A stretch of 53,707 nucleotides of DNA, taken from NCBI RefSeq assembly GCF_000784355.1, contig NZ_KN360943.1, positions 93,654 through 147,360 of the forward strand, in the 5' to 3' direction. A program made the position numbers and the translations under genes. A model generated the notes under the pieces. It ran no database searches. It worked only from the letters and a program-made list of their open reading frames with translations, and was not told the DNA's origin. Source of the stretch: Methanolacinia paynteri (lineage in GTDB: Archaea > Halobacteriota > Methanomicrobia > Methanomicrobiales > Methanomicrobiaceae). This document shows, one piece after another, positions 17,601 through 24,149 of this stretch (positions within the stretch are counted from its first letter, which is position 1; the number at the start of each line of letters is the position of its first letter).

Positions 17601-17963
17601 ATATCAGTTAATATCAATGATTTACGCTGTCTATACGGTTCAGAATCAGAATCTTTCAATAGTGAATTGAAGAATTACAATGTATTTTTAAGTATTAATA
17701 AAAATTCAGTTAACATAAAATTTATTGATTTAATAAAACTCGTAAAAAAAGGTACAAAATCCGATTATTTGAACCTCCATTGCTTTTATGACGAACTTAT
17801 TAATCAGTACAAGAAAATGCAAAATAATGATGATAAGACACAAAAAATTGATTACTCTAAAAAATATGAAATGTTATACTATTACAAATTTAAGGTGGAA
17901 CTATTAGCAACAGATCATCTCCCTACTCAAAATTACTTTTTCAGTCTGGCAACATATTTTTAA
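14610..17963 (+). CDS. Large membrane-anchored TPR protein, unknown function
   Basis: 1117 residues, very AT-rich. The first 160 residues contain four hydrophobic segments (about 17-37, 48-72, 96-115 and 128-150). The region LLVAVIGIQIVVISLILSSL followed by IGRYQTPNATDSVI recalls the DUF2254-like membrane domain. A long helical region follows. From about residue 525 there are tandem TPR-like repeats (Y...A..Y...GDYLTAEGQLIRAKEIL, GHLARLYTDWGRIKLAKENC, LDNLEDFDEAEKLC). TPR arrays bind proteins, and membrane-anchored TPR proteins are common in genomic-island defence and signalling, but no catalytic domain is present here. A tandem duplication of roughly 57 residues lies inside. The ATG at 14610 follows an AT-rich promoter with no clear ribosome site. 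Confidence 0.65.
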   Translation: MKNACLLINRDKINQFKICIFMALLFIIVAIILYILNISAHSDFSYLHPLLVAVIGIQIVVISLILSSLIIISQLIGRYQTPNATDSVINDNDIRMPIFVYGLCIVIEILTLIFIDVLNSGDHDYPLCLDILYALIIIITFYVFWSFHKLIRHIIKYTNVKNTLNRLTSNLNETIISKNKDDKDNDFYIQQILDILSKSILNHESSTFFHGLNQLQKELFKPFCQYKDPNANEDNKSKRVSNNITTAELENLEKDNLYSFFNLLFQNSKKELSNERDPTLDLAPIQREEINSLFIFVLNDCCSMSVESKYERGFIIIIEILTIHVQAIINLEKKLEPNDQKDNGSSQKLSNIIYRDSLIFLDLAYRNAYSKKLETALVAIGWGFFYLFYQFIDNGIENSDNILPKLNYYLDSWDQEKFYSIYPQYSFILTYICISLYERSTGISGNKQLDDNFSQQLEEVMITLKRLKERTMEHGGNIENDLYIVDFCIEIIKTINDPDSKIDYNFNKKFILMLGEILRFIRINLGTEYLSYANLLTYQANYCFINGDYLTAEGQLIRAKEILLKKYGENINYAASVGHLARLYTDWGRIKLAKENCKIATTIHYKEYGQCHKAIAAILSSYVSIFRLDFNNDLALKIMDTALKIREYAFNGRNNHLYAAGCLYASFLNIELGNFKLAFQYVNEGSEIRYEICSSSLSTIRSMLRAMHLKKYGENLKKIPALKLKGDTLSEIKKIDVEIKLRKKLYFGKKFPSLSIICSMLKAIHLNEYGEYLKKHPDSKSKDEIFEEIKKIDAKISFDYSSCFNSALNCCDKELNSFEKSSSRENLDYLSILLIKTKILYNLEDFDEAEKLCSDAIKIKPEGLNEYHPSYILPLQNLTRICYACKKFETGLINIIEAFQLAKKFYKEDSIYYIASLLNLANALYIYGLYSKNNGLDPKEGPLGEAKEKYIEILDLSFKYGPVNGLHCLYMGTVLNLSRLYLDFGDRIKGLELYNNKISVNINDLRCLYGSESESFNSELKNYNVFLSINKNSVNIKFIDLIKLVKKGTKSDYLNLHCFYDELINQYKKMQNNDDKTQKIDYSKKYEMLYYYKFKVELLATDHLPTQNYFFSLATYF
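16691..17000 (+). repeat. Internal tandem duplication inside the TPR gene
   Basis: Two related stretches of about 135 bases begin near 16691 and 16863. They encode SLSTIRSMLRAMHLKKYGE...EIKKIDVEI and SLSIICSMLKAIHLNEYGE...EIKKIDAKI. Bases such as TTCGATGCTAA and AAATAAAGAAAATCGACG are identical in both, so the duplication is fairly recent. It interrupts the regular TPR spacing. Confidence 0.7.
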
Positions 17964-18039
17964 TTTTCTTCAGAAATTTCTGGATTCCTATCAATTAAAC
18001 TTTTTATAACATTCAATGTCCATTATGGGTGCCAGAACA

Positions 18040-18337
18040 CTAGCAGTGGTTATTCACCCCCGCGGAGCATGCCCGGCCACCGGCCGGTGATGCGGAGCGG
18101 CGGGGATCCCACACACACAGCCGGCAGGGGCCGAGACGAAAAGGCAAGGACCCGGCGGGCGTAAAACAATCCAGCTCAGCCGGAGAAAACAAGGCCGGTG
18201 TTGCGAAGCTCGCCGGAATCCGAATGGGTTCCGGCATTGAGCATGAACTCGTTTCATGCGAAGCACTTACTCGAAGAGTTAGTGCGAGAGCAAGCAATCC
18301 CGGCCGGTACACAAAAAAACGAATTGCCTTTTTTGTG
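18040..18337. repeat. GC-rich multi-hairpin element, possible non-coding RNA or repeat relic
   Basis: A GC-rich block sits between two AT-rich stretches with no credible gene; minus-strand frames here look like chance frames. Consecutive dyads are CCGGAA/TTCCGG near 18210-18235, GCATGAA/TTCATGC at 18241-18259, GCACTTACTC/GAGTTAGTGC at 18263-18285 (one mismatch), the CCGGCCGG palindrome, and CACAAAAAA/TTTTTTGTG at 18310-18337. The 18 bases AGCAATCCCGGCCGGTAC and the 10 bases GCATGAACTC recur at 19394-19448. It is either a repeat family or a structured RNA gene; strand unresolved. Confidence 0.45.
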
Positions 18338-18519
18338 CGCGTATATTCTCAAAGCAATGTTATTTATTAACACTATTTTTAATAAAAATTATATCTTATA
18401 TTAATTTTCTTAGTTCTTTTTACAATAATTGTTACACATACAACATATTTTAATAATTATTATAAGCCTTTAAAAAAAGACCTGTAATTCTAATAAAATG
18501 CATAATCCCTATCCAGGAG

Positions 18520-19071
18520 ATGATGTCAGATATGGAAGAGAAACAGTTGACTCCGATGGAGCGTTATAGGAAAGAAAAAGAAAGGCGTGGAGAAGAAAAC
18601 TTCGATATATATGTCGCACAACTAAATCACCCCCATTTAACGTACCGTATTAAGGCTGCGGAAGCTCTTGGAAATTTCGGGGATCTGCGTGCTGTAAAAC
18701 ACCTGGAACAGACGCTTAATCCTGAAAATGAATCCGAATATCTATTTATCGCAATAAACTCTCTGGGAAATCTCGGAAATCCCGGATCAGTCCCGCTTTT
18801 AGTGCCTTTTCTAAAAAGCGATGATAAATGGTTAAGACTTTGTGCTGTTCGTGCTCTCGGGATGATCGGTGATGACAGAGCGGCATTGCCGGTGATCCCT
18901 CTTCTCCAGGATAAAAAGGTGGATGTACGTAAATCTGCTGTTGAATCTCTTGGAAGGATGGGATACATAGAGGCGATGGATTTCATTTCCCCGCTGCTCT
19001 CTGATGATGATTCTAGTGTCAGGGAGGTAGTCCGAAATACCTTGTCAGGGCTGGAAAAAGTAAATTCATAA
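18520..19071 (+). CDS. HEAT/PBS-lyase-repeat protein
   Basis: A 183-residue soluble protein. After a charged N-terminus (PMERYRKEKERRGEEN) come four HEAT-like repeats of about 31 residues, each with the (R)xxAAEALGxxGDxxAVxxL pattern: residues about 45-65, 75-100, 108-130 and 138-165. Such repeats form a curved helical scaffold that binds proteins; no catalytic residue is visible. The start could be ATG 18520, 18523 or 18532 because all follow the CAGGAG site closely. It is not in an operon. It could be element cargo or a displaced host gene. Confidence 0.75.
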   Translation: MMSDMEEKQLTPMERYRKEKERRGEENFDIYVAQLNHPHLTYRIKAAEALGNFGDLRAVKHLEQTLNPENESEYLFIAINSLGNLGNPGSVPLLVPFLKSDDKWLRLCAVRALGMIGDDRAALPVIPLLQDKKVDVRKSAVESLGRMGYIEAMDFISPLLSDDDSSVREVVRNTLSGLEKVNS

Positions 19072-19133
19072 CTCAAAAATTTATTCGAATCCATAACTCT
19101 AAATGCCTATTCGAATTCAGAGTGATAAAGAAT

Positions 19134-19191
19134 AAACAGGTCGACCGGAAAGAAGCAACAGGGGCTTTACATCCCTCCCGCAGACCTGTTT
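19134..19191. other. Long-loop inverted repeat downstream of the HEAT gene
   Basis: Nine-base perfect arms, AAACAGGTC (19134-19142) and GACCTGTTT (19183-19191), enclose 40 bases. They lie just after the HEAT-repeat gene in a stretch without a firm gene. This could be a transcript 3' structure. Confidence 0.3.
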
Positions 19192-19393
19192 AGAACCTCT
19201 GAAGATGACGATCATGTATTTTTTTTCTGTTGAAGATACGGACTCCACCCTGAGTTTCCTCATTAGTGATCTCAAGATCGGAACCGGATTAGTCTCCACA
19301 TCAACCATTACATGAACATTCATCCGGGCTCTACGACATTTTTTAAAAGCATCATTTCATTTTTCTTATACATATGCATGGATTCCGATTCGG

Positions 19394-19448
19394 GCATGAA
19401 CTCTGTTCAGGGGAGTGAGTATAACAAGCGAGCAATCCCGGCCGGTAC
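19394..19448. repeat. Second copy of the 18.2-kb element core, at the ardC 3' end
   Basis: The copy shares GCATGAACTC and AGCAATCCCGGCCGGTAC with 18241-18310, 27 bases apart here versus 42 there, without the large hairpin between them. Read on the minus strand it follows the ardC stop: an imperfect hairpin, a run of seven T, then the shared core. It may therefore act as the ardC transcription end. Confidence 0.5.
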
Positions 19449-19461
19449 AAAAAAAGAGAAT

Positions 19462-20292
19462 TCATTCTTCCCCTCCCCCGGTGAGGAAGTCCGCCGCCCG
19501 CTGTGCATCTCCCGCAGCCCGGATGACATCGACGACCGTGCCGTTCCTGATGTGCCGGAGCCATCCCGCGACATAAGCCGCCTGGTTCTCGATGACGGGC
19601 ATGTCGATTCCGGTCATCGCACACAGGAAGGCAGAACCCATCTCGGCCGTCAGCTCCTCGCGGGAATACCGCTCACTCCCGAACCGGATCGGCCCGGTTA
19701 TTCCCGGACGCTTCAGGCGGGATTCATGCCCGGTCCAGTGAGTCAGTTCATGGAAGTAGGTCGAGTAGTATTCTTCCGGAGATTCGAACCGCTCCATATC
19801 GGGCATGTGGATGATATCCGGAGTCGGGAGATATGCCGGCGGCCCCTGGGTGACTTTCGGAGAGTTCCTTTCGATCACTTCATCGCAGGACGTGATCGCC
19901 CGGACCTCGCCGACCTCTTCCTTCTCGATCCCTTCGCACTGCGAGAGGTTGAAGACCCAGTAATACCTGACAAGTGGTTTTTCCCGCTGCGACATCACAA
20001 GGACCTCGTCGCCCTGGTCATTCACAATCGGCCTTGCCTCTTCGAAGGACCAGAAGACAACAAGCCCGGATGCCTTCTCGCCTTTCCGGACATACCCGCC
20101 GAGCTGCTTGATCTGCCGGTACGTCCCCCACCATTCATGCCCGGAGAGGAGGAGACGGTTAATGCCCCGGTAGGGCCTTCCCGTCAGAACATTGCACGGC
20201 GACAGGTTCTTCCACGATTGATGCCAGGGGATAGTTCCGGAGGAAAGAGAGGAGATGATCCTCTCCCGGACCATCTCGTAGACGTTCGCCAT
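19462..20292 (-). CDS. ardC: ArdC-like antirestriction/zincin protein
   Basis: 276 residues. The N-terminal domain (about 1-115) has the ArdC single-strand-DNA-binding pattern, including IPWHQSW at about 21-27, GRPYRGIN at 38-45 and YWVFNLSQCE at about 111-120. The C-terminal domain is a zinc metallopeptidase with HELTHWTGH (H181, E182, H185) and a downstream EELTAEMGSAFL helix that usually gives the third zinc ligand. Known role: conjugative plasmids use ArdC to protect incoming DNA from host restriction. It is the last gene of a three-gene minus-strand operon; its ATG overlaps the stop of the 82-residue gene. A T-run after the stop probably ends the transcript. Strong sign that the region is mobile. 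Confidence 0.88.
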   Translation of the reverse strand: MANVYEMVRERIISSLSSGTIPWHQSWKNLSPCNVLTGRPYRGINRLLLSGHEWWGTYRQIKQLGGYVRKGEKASGLVVFWSFEEARPIVNDQGDEVLVMSQREKPLVRYYWVFNLSQCEGIEKEEVGEVRAITSCDEVIERNSPKVTQGPPAYLPTPDIIHMPDMERFESPEEYYSTYFHELTHWTGHESRLKRPGITGPIRFGSERYSREELTAEMGSAFLCAMTGIDMPVIENQAAYVAGWLRHIRNGTVVDVIRAAGDAQRAADFLTGGGEE

Positions 20293-20540
20293 CAGCAGAC
20301 ACCCCTTGCCCTTGCGGTGTAGCAGTTGTCATCGGCCTGGGCCCGGCGAACACATTCATCGTATCCGTGCTTCCCGACCTCGTCCCGGTAGTGCTCACGG
20401 ATGCACTCTCCCCGCCGGTGGAGGTCTTCGGCCTCGTAGAGCATCGAGTGTGCCCTTCGTTCAAGCTCGACTGCACGCTCATCGAGGAGTGCAATGTCTT
20501 CAAGTGCATGCAGAGGAATCGCGTCGCTCAGCCGGGACAT
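20292..20540 (-). CDS. Small charged helical protein in the ardC operon
   Basis: 82 residues from the ATG at 20540. The gene starts two bases after the stop of the 45-residue gene and its last stop base overlaps the ardC ATG, so all three appear translationally coupled. The product is almost entirely helical and charged (LDERAVELERRAHSMLYEAE, HRRGECIREHYRDEV) with several Cys near the end. No family recognised. A role in the same antirestriction or transfer function as ArdC is inferred from the coupling only. Confidence 0.55.
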   Translation of the reverse strand: MSRLSDAIPLHALEDIALLDERAVELERRAHSMLYEAEDLHRRGECIREHYRDEVGKHGYDECVRRAQADDNCYTARARGVC

Positions 20541-20541
20541 T

Positions 20542-20679
20542 TCAGTCCACCTCGGCGGGCAGGTCAGCGAAAAGCTGATATGTTTTCTGGTCGAATTCGA
20601 TACTTAGCTCGACGAGAGCTATGCGGGCGGCGATCTTTTGCGGGAAGGCCGCCCCGTTTCTGTTCATTATTGTAGTCAT
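20542..20679 (-). CDS. Small operon protein, 45 aa, first gene of the ardC operon
   Basis: A frame from ATG at 20679 to TGA at 20544-20542, encoding about 45 residues (MTTIMNRNGAAFPQKIAA...). The ATG follows TGAGGTAGATCTAA, which has a ribosome site at normal spacing. The next gene begins one base after the stop. One amphipathic helix (FPQKIAARIALVELSIEF) dominates. Function unknown. Confidence 0.5.
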   Translation of the reverse strand: MTTIMNRNGAAFPQKIAARIALVELSIEFDQKTYQLFADLPAEVD

Positions 20680-20991
20680 TTAGATCTACCTCAGCCGGTG
20701 CTTAACCGCGACCGACTGAATGCGGGGGTAAAACGGCAAACGGAGTATGGCTGTCGCTCCCCAGGAGCGACCGGCTTACCCGTTTGACGGAGACCCGCGT
20801 TTGCAAGAGGAGGTTTACAGTGCCGTGCAGGGGAGCGACGAAAAGATTTGAGGAGCGGATTCGCACGGCTGTTTGGGCGGTTATTTAGGAATGTCTTCGG
20901 GTTCAACTGAAATAATTTTGCAGAAGAATTAACTTCTCCTAGCTCTCAAAAAGCAAATTTTCGGTAAAAATAAAATTGCATATTTTACTTT
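20680..20991 (-). promoter_or_regulatory. Leader/promoter region of the ardC operon
   Basis: About 310 bases without a convincing gene. The half near the ardC operon is GC-rich and contains the hairpin GTCGCTCC-CCA-GGAGCGAC (20753-20771). Another GGGGAGCGAC lies near 20832, so alternative pairings are possible. The half near the NHL gene is AT-rich. It may be a structured 5' leader; no promoter can be fixed. Confidence 0.3.
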
Positions 20992-22737
20992 TTAAAGCAT
21001 TTTAATCGTGCTATATCCAAAATCAACGACGTAAATATTATTTGAACTATCAACAGCTAAAGCAGAGGGCTCTTTTAATTCTTCTCCGCCACATTCTTTC
21101 TTATACATTCTCCAATTTCCGATAAATTCTCCTTCAGAACTAAACTTTTTAATTTGGTTGTTACCAGAATCAATAATATAAATATTATTTAATTTATCAA
21201 TAGCGATACCTGAAGGATCATTAAATTCTTCTCCACCACATTCTTTCTCATATCCTCTCCACGTATCGATAAATGTTCCTTCAGATGTGAACTTTTGGAT
21301 TCGATTATTACCAGAATCAGTCACATAAACATTACCAAAACTGTCGATTGCAATATCTTTTGGATATTTAAATTGGTTTTCCCCTGAACCCTCAGAACCC
21401 CATTTAGTGATAAAAGTTCCCCCAGGAGTAAACTTTTGAATACGATGTACTGAATGATCGACAATATAAAAATTCCCCAATTTATCAAACGAAATAGCTG
21501 AGGGATATGAGAATAATCCGTCATTGACCAGATCGTCTATTTCATAAGTTACAATGTAATTAATATCAAATATTTTAATTTCTGAGCCGATTGAGTCTAT
21601 AAATTCACCCTTTGATGAAAATACTTGAATTCGGTGATTGCTACTATCAACAACATAAATATTTCCAGTGTTATTAACAGCAATACCTTTTGGTTGATGA
21701 AACATCCCAGAAGATTCTCCCCCCAAACCCCACTTAAGGACGAAGTTCATATCAGGTGAGAATTTCTGAATACGATTATTTCCAGTATCAGAAATATAGA
21801 TATCTCCTGATCCATCAACTGCTATGCCCTCTGGACAATTTAATTCTCCACTAACATTCTCATAGGAGGTCCATTCTGTTATGAATTTGCCTTCTTGAGT
21901 AAATTTTTGGATACGTCTATTGTTGACATCTGCAACATAAGTATTTCCAGATTTGTCAATTGTAATAGCTTTTGGATTTTTAAATTCACCTTCATTGGAT
22001 CCATATGTACCCCATTTAAGAATAAACTTGAAGTTAGGAGTTAACTTTTGAATACGGTGATTCTCCGAATCTACAATATAAAAATTGTTCTTTTTATCTA
22101 TAACAATGCCTTTAGGGTGATTAAATTCTCCATCACCTGTTCCATAAGAACCATAGCTCGCTATTAATTTTAATTGTTTCTCAAATAATCCACTAAGTTT
22201 ATATTTTAAAATGCGATGGTTCCCGGAATCTACAACAAAAATATTACCAGAGGAATTTACAGCAATATCAAAAGGTTGATTAAATCTTGTTTCCCCGGGG
22301 TATGGGTATGGTTCTCCAAATGATGTTGCTAAAGTTAACCCATTAGAATCGAATACATGTATTCTGCTATTTTCAGTATCAGCAATATAGAATTTTCCTG
22401 ATTTTACTACTATTCCGCCTGCTTTACCAATACTACCTTCAGTATATCCACCAACTGAATATGAACAAGCAACAATCTTCCAATTCCCTTGAAGATCAAC
22501 TTTAATAATATTACCAGACCAGAGATCAGATACATATGTATTACCATAAGGTTCAACATAAATTGCGCCTAATTGTTCGCTGTTTGAAAAAATAGCCCCT
22601 CGCAATTCAATTTTTTGTACATTTTTATCTTTGGAAGGAATTTTTATTATATAGCTTTTAGATCTATCTGTAACATAGATATTTTCGAAGTCATCTACTC
22701 CAATATCGAAAGGAATAAATATTTCATTTATCATCAT
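20992..22737 (-). CDS. NHL-repeat beta-propeller protein
   Basis: About 581 residues from the ATG at 22737; a TTG start at 22776 is less likely. Roughly twelve NHL repeats of 45-50 residues are present, with the cadence F..P.GIA(V/I)D..GN(I/F)Y(V/I)VDSGNHRIQKF, enough for two six-bladed propellers. No signal peptide or membrane helix is seen, so it is probably cytoplasmic or uses non-classical export. NHL propellers bind proteins, RNA or ligands, or can be enzymes; nothing here fixes the role. The last two repeats are near duplicates (KECGGEE motif in both). It is AT-rich like other element cargo and lies between the recombinase and the ardC operon. Confidence 0.75.
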   Translation of the reverse strand: MMINEIFIPFDIGVDDFENIYVTDRSKSYIIKIPSKDKNVQKIELRGAIFSNSEQLGAIYVEPYGNTYVSDLWSGNIIKVDLQGNWKIVACSYSVGGYTEGSIGKAGGIVVKSGKFYIADTENSRIHVFDSNGLTLATSFGEPYPYPGETRFNQPFDIAVNSSGNIFVVDSGNHRILKYKLSGLFEKQLKLIASYGSYGTGDGEFNHPKGIVIDKKNNFYIVDSENHRIQKLTPNFKFILKWGTYGSNEGEFKNPKAITIDKSGNTYVADVNNRRIQKFTQEGKFITEWTSYENVSGELNCPEGIAVDGSGDIYISDTGNNRIQKFSPDMNFVLKWGLGGESSGMFHQPKGIAVNNTGNIYVVDSSNHRIQVFSSKGEFIDSIGSEIKIFDINYIVTYEIDDLVNDGLFSYPSAISFDKLGNFYIVDHSVHRIQKFTPGGTFITKWGSEGSGENQFKYPKDIAIDSFGNVYVTDSGNNRIQKFTSEGTFIDTWRGYEKECGGEEFNDPSGIAIDKLNNIYIIDSGNNQIKKFSSEGEFIGNWRMYKKECGGEELKEPSALAVDSSNNIYVVDFGYSTIKML

Positions 22738-22862
22738 GCAGTTTCCATACCTATAAGTGTAATTAGAATGTTTCAAAATATATATGATTTTTTATATTAT
22801 GTAGAACAGTAAGCCATATAAAAAATATATTTTTCCTGTTTTATTCTTTAATTAAAGACAAA

Positions 22863-24002
22863 TCATGCAATCCCAAGATCCTTTTTCAGTTTTTCAAGAA
22901 GCATACTATAGTCATCACTCCCTTTTGCTTCATTTATTGACTCTTCAACATCGATTGCCTCTTCCTGGTTGAGCACCATCGAACAATTTGTACAATAGAG
23001 GGCCGAACTTGGATTACTTGTTTTACACCGGGGACAAATAACAGGCTCAAGAGTTTTTTCCTGTTTCTGATCCTCGTCAATGAGACCGGCGTTCTCAAGC
23101 ATCTTCCTCTCGATATCCCCGCCCGACAAGTGAACATAAACTTCAGGCATGTTGGAATTCTTCTCCCATCCGGCAAAAACACGGAGCTCCATTTCGGAAA
23201 GTCCACGCTTCCCGCCTTCGTTCTTCACAAGATCCGTTAATCTTGCATGACGGATGGCATGAGGATGAATCCTTTTGTGGACGTTCGCCCTTTGCGCAAC
23301 TCTCTTCAGCATGTTCTGAATAGTATGAAGATTGAGCCTTTTGTTCCCGTTCCCATATCTGGTGAATGTGGTGAATAAGGGTGCATCCGATCGATCTCTT
23401 AAGGGATGTACATTAATCCATGCCTGGAGGTCCGGAACAGAAGATATCAGCCTAAGCCTCCTCATCCCAGTCTTGCCCTTTACAATAACCACAGCACCGT
23501 ACCTGTCAAATTCTATGTGCCCGATGTTGAGGGATACGATTTCCCCGATGCGGGCCCCGGTATCCCAAAGTAACATTATAATTGCCCGGTCCCTCTGCCG
23601 GTCGCAGGCATTCACGAGTTTTTCAATATCGTATCTGGTTAGGAGCTGATCGGTTGGAAGACTTGATCGGACACGCTTTATCTTTACATTTTCAAACATT
23701 GCCTCTTCGGTTTCTTTTCCGAGAAGCCATCTGAAAAAAAGTTTGATCTCAAGGATCTCCCCGTTCACAGTAACCTGGCTGCACTCTTTTCTACGTTTGA
23801 TAAAATAATTCTCAACGTCATCCTGAGTAACCTGCTTTGAATCCTTGAATCCGTTTGAGATGAGGAAATTATAGTTCCTCCAGACCTTTGTCTGAATTGT
23901 CTGTTCAGATAACTGCTTTAATTCGAGATGCTTTACATAGCTTTCAAGATATTTTATATTGGCCTCGTCGATAGATGGCAGCTTTTCAAAATATGAGTCC
24001 AT
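22863..24002 (-). CDS. Tyrosine recombinase (integrase) with C-terminal zinc ribbon
   Basis: About 379 residues from the ATG at 24002, which has a GGAGGTG site eight bases upstream. The N-terminal SAM-like core-binding domain spans residues 12-100 and the catalytic domain about 118-300. Visible catalytic positions are R151 (DTGARIGEI), K177 (VKGKTGM), H248-xx-R251 (HPHAIRH), W279 in the His/Trp place and Y289 (VYVHLSGGD). A zinc ribbon CPRC...CTNC (323-340) is added at the end. The family breaks and joins DNA at att sites. The start lies about 60 bases from a tRNA-Leu 3' half, so this is most likely the enzyme that integrated the element. The zinc ribbon may help DNA or partner binding. Confidence 0.88.
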   Translation of the reverse strand: MDSYFEKLPSIDEANIKYLESYVKHLELKQLSEQTIQTKVWRNYNFLISNGFKDSKQVTQDDVENYFIKRRKECSQVTVNGEILEIKLFFRWLLGKETEEAMFENVKIKRVRSSLPTDQLLTRYDIEKLVNACDRQRDRAIIMLLWDTGARIGEIVSLNIGHIEFDRYGAVVIVKGKTGMRRLRLISSVPDLQAWINVHPLRDRSDAPLFTTFTRYGNGNKRLNLHTIQNMLKRVAQRANVHKRIHPHAIRHARLTDLVKNEGGKRGLSEMELRVFAGWEKNSNMPEVYVHLSGGDIERKMLENAGLIDEDQKQEKTLEPVICPRCKTSNPSSALYCTNCSMVLNQEEAIDVEESINEAKGSDDYSMLLEKLKKDLGIA

Positions 24003-24041
24003 TATGTTACACCTCCACGACACGGGTTTTAAGTGAAACCT

Positions 24042-24113
24042 GTGCCAAGTGGATGTAAGAGACTTAAGATCCAGTCATGTAGATGTTCGTGGGTTCGAAT
24101 CCCATCCCTCGCA
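24042..24113 (+). pseudogene. 3' half of tRNA-Leu(TAA): attachment site at the element boundary
   Basis: From about 24061 the sequence is a normal tRNA-Leu 3' half: anticodon loop CTTAAGA, long variable arm, T arm GTGGGTTCGAATCCCAT and acceptor strand CCCTCGC plus A. TGCCAAG-like D-arm sequence can be traced to about 24042, but the anticodon stem is broken on its 5' side and no GCGAGGG acceptor strand exists upstream. It cannot fold as a tRNA. Placed beside the integrase start, it is best read as the displaced 3' half left by integration into tRNA-Leu. The intact, rebuilt gene is then expected left of the window. Confidence 0.75.
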
Positions 24114-24116
24114 CTT

Positions 24117-24146
24117 TTATTTAAAATACACTTATTTAAAATACAC
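24117..24146. repeat. Perfect tandem 15-base repeat
   Basis: TTATTTAAAATACAC occurs twice in a row (24117-24131 and 24132-24146), directly between the tRNA fragment and the 3' end of the next chromosomal gene. It may be part of the tRNA transcription end or a small slip duplication. Confidence 0.7.
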
Positions 24147-24149
24147 TTC

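Noticed and set aside
18040-18312. Minus-strand frames of 70-90 codons in the GC-rich hairpin block
   Set aside because: Composition (Pro/Ala/Cys-rich) follows the GC-rich structured DNA; the shared YRPGLL start comes from the repeated nucleotide core, not from a conserved protein.
19117-19323. Minus-strand frame of 68 codons (MNVHVMVDVETNPVP...)
   Set aside because: The first 40 residues look protein-like, but the frame covers a long inverted repeat, has no partner genes and could be a relic; not firm enough to call a gene.
24029-24113. Complete functional tRNA-Leu gene
   Set aside because: No 5' acceptor strand pairs with CCCTCGC and the anticodon stem is broken; only the 3' half is credible.
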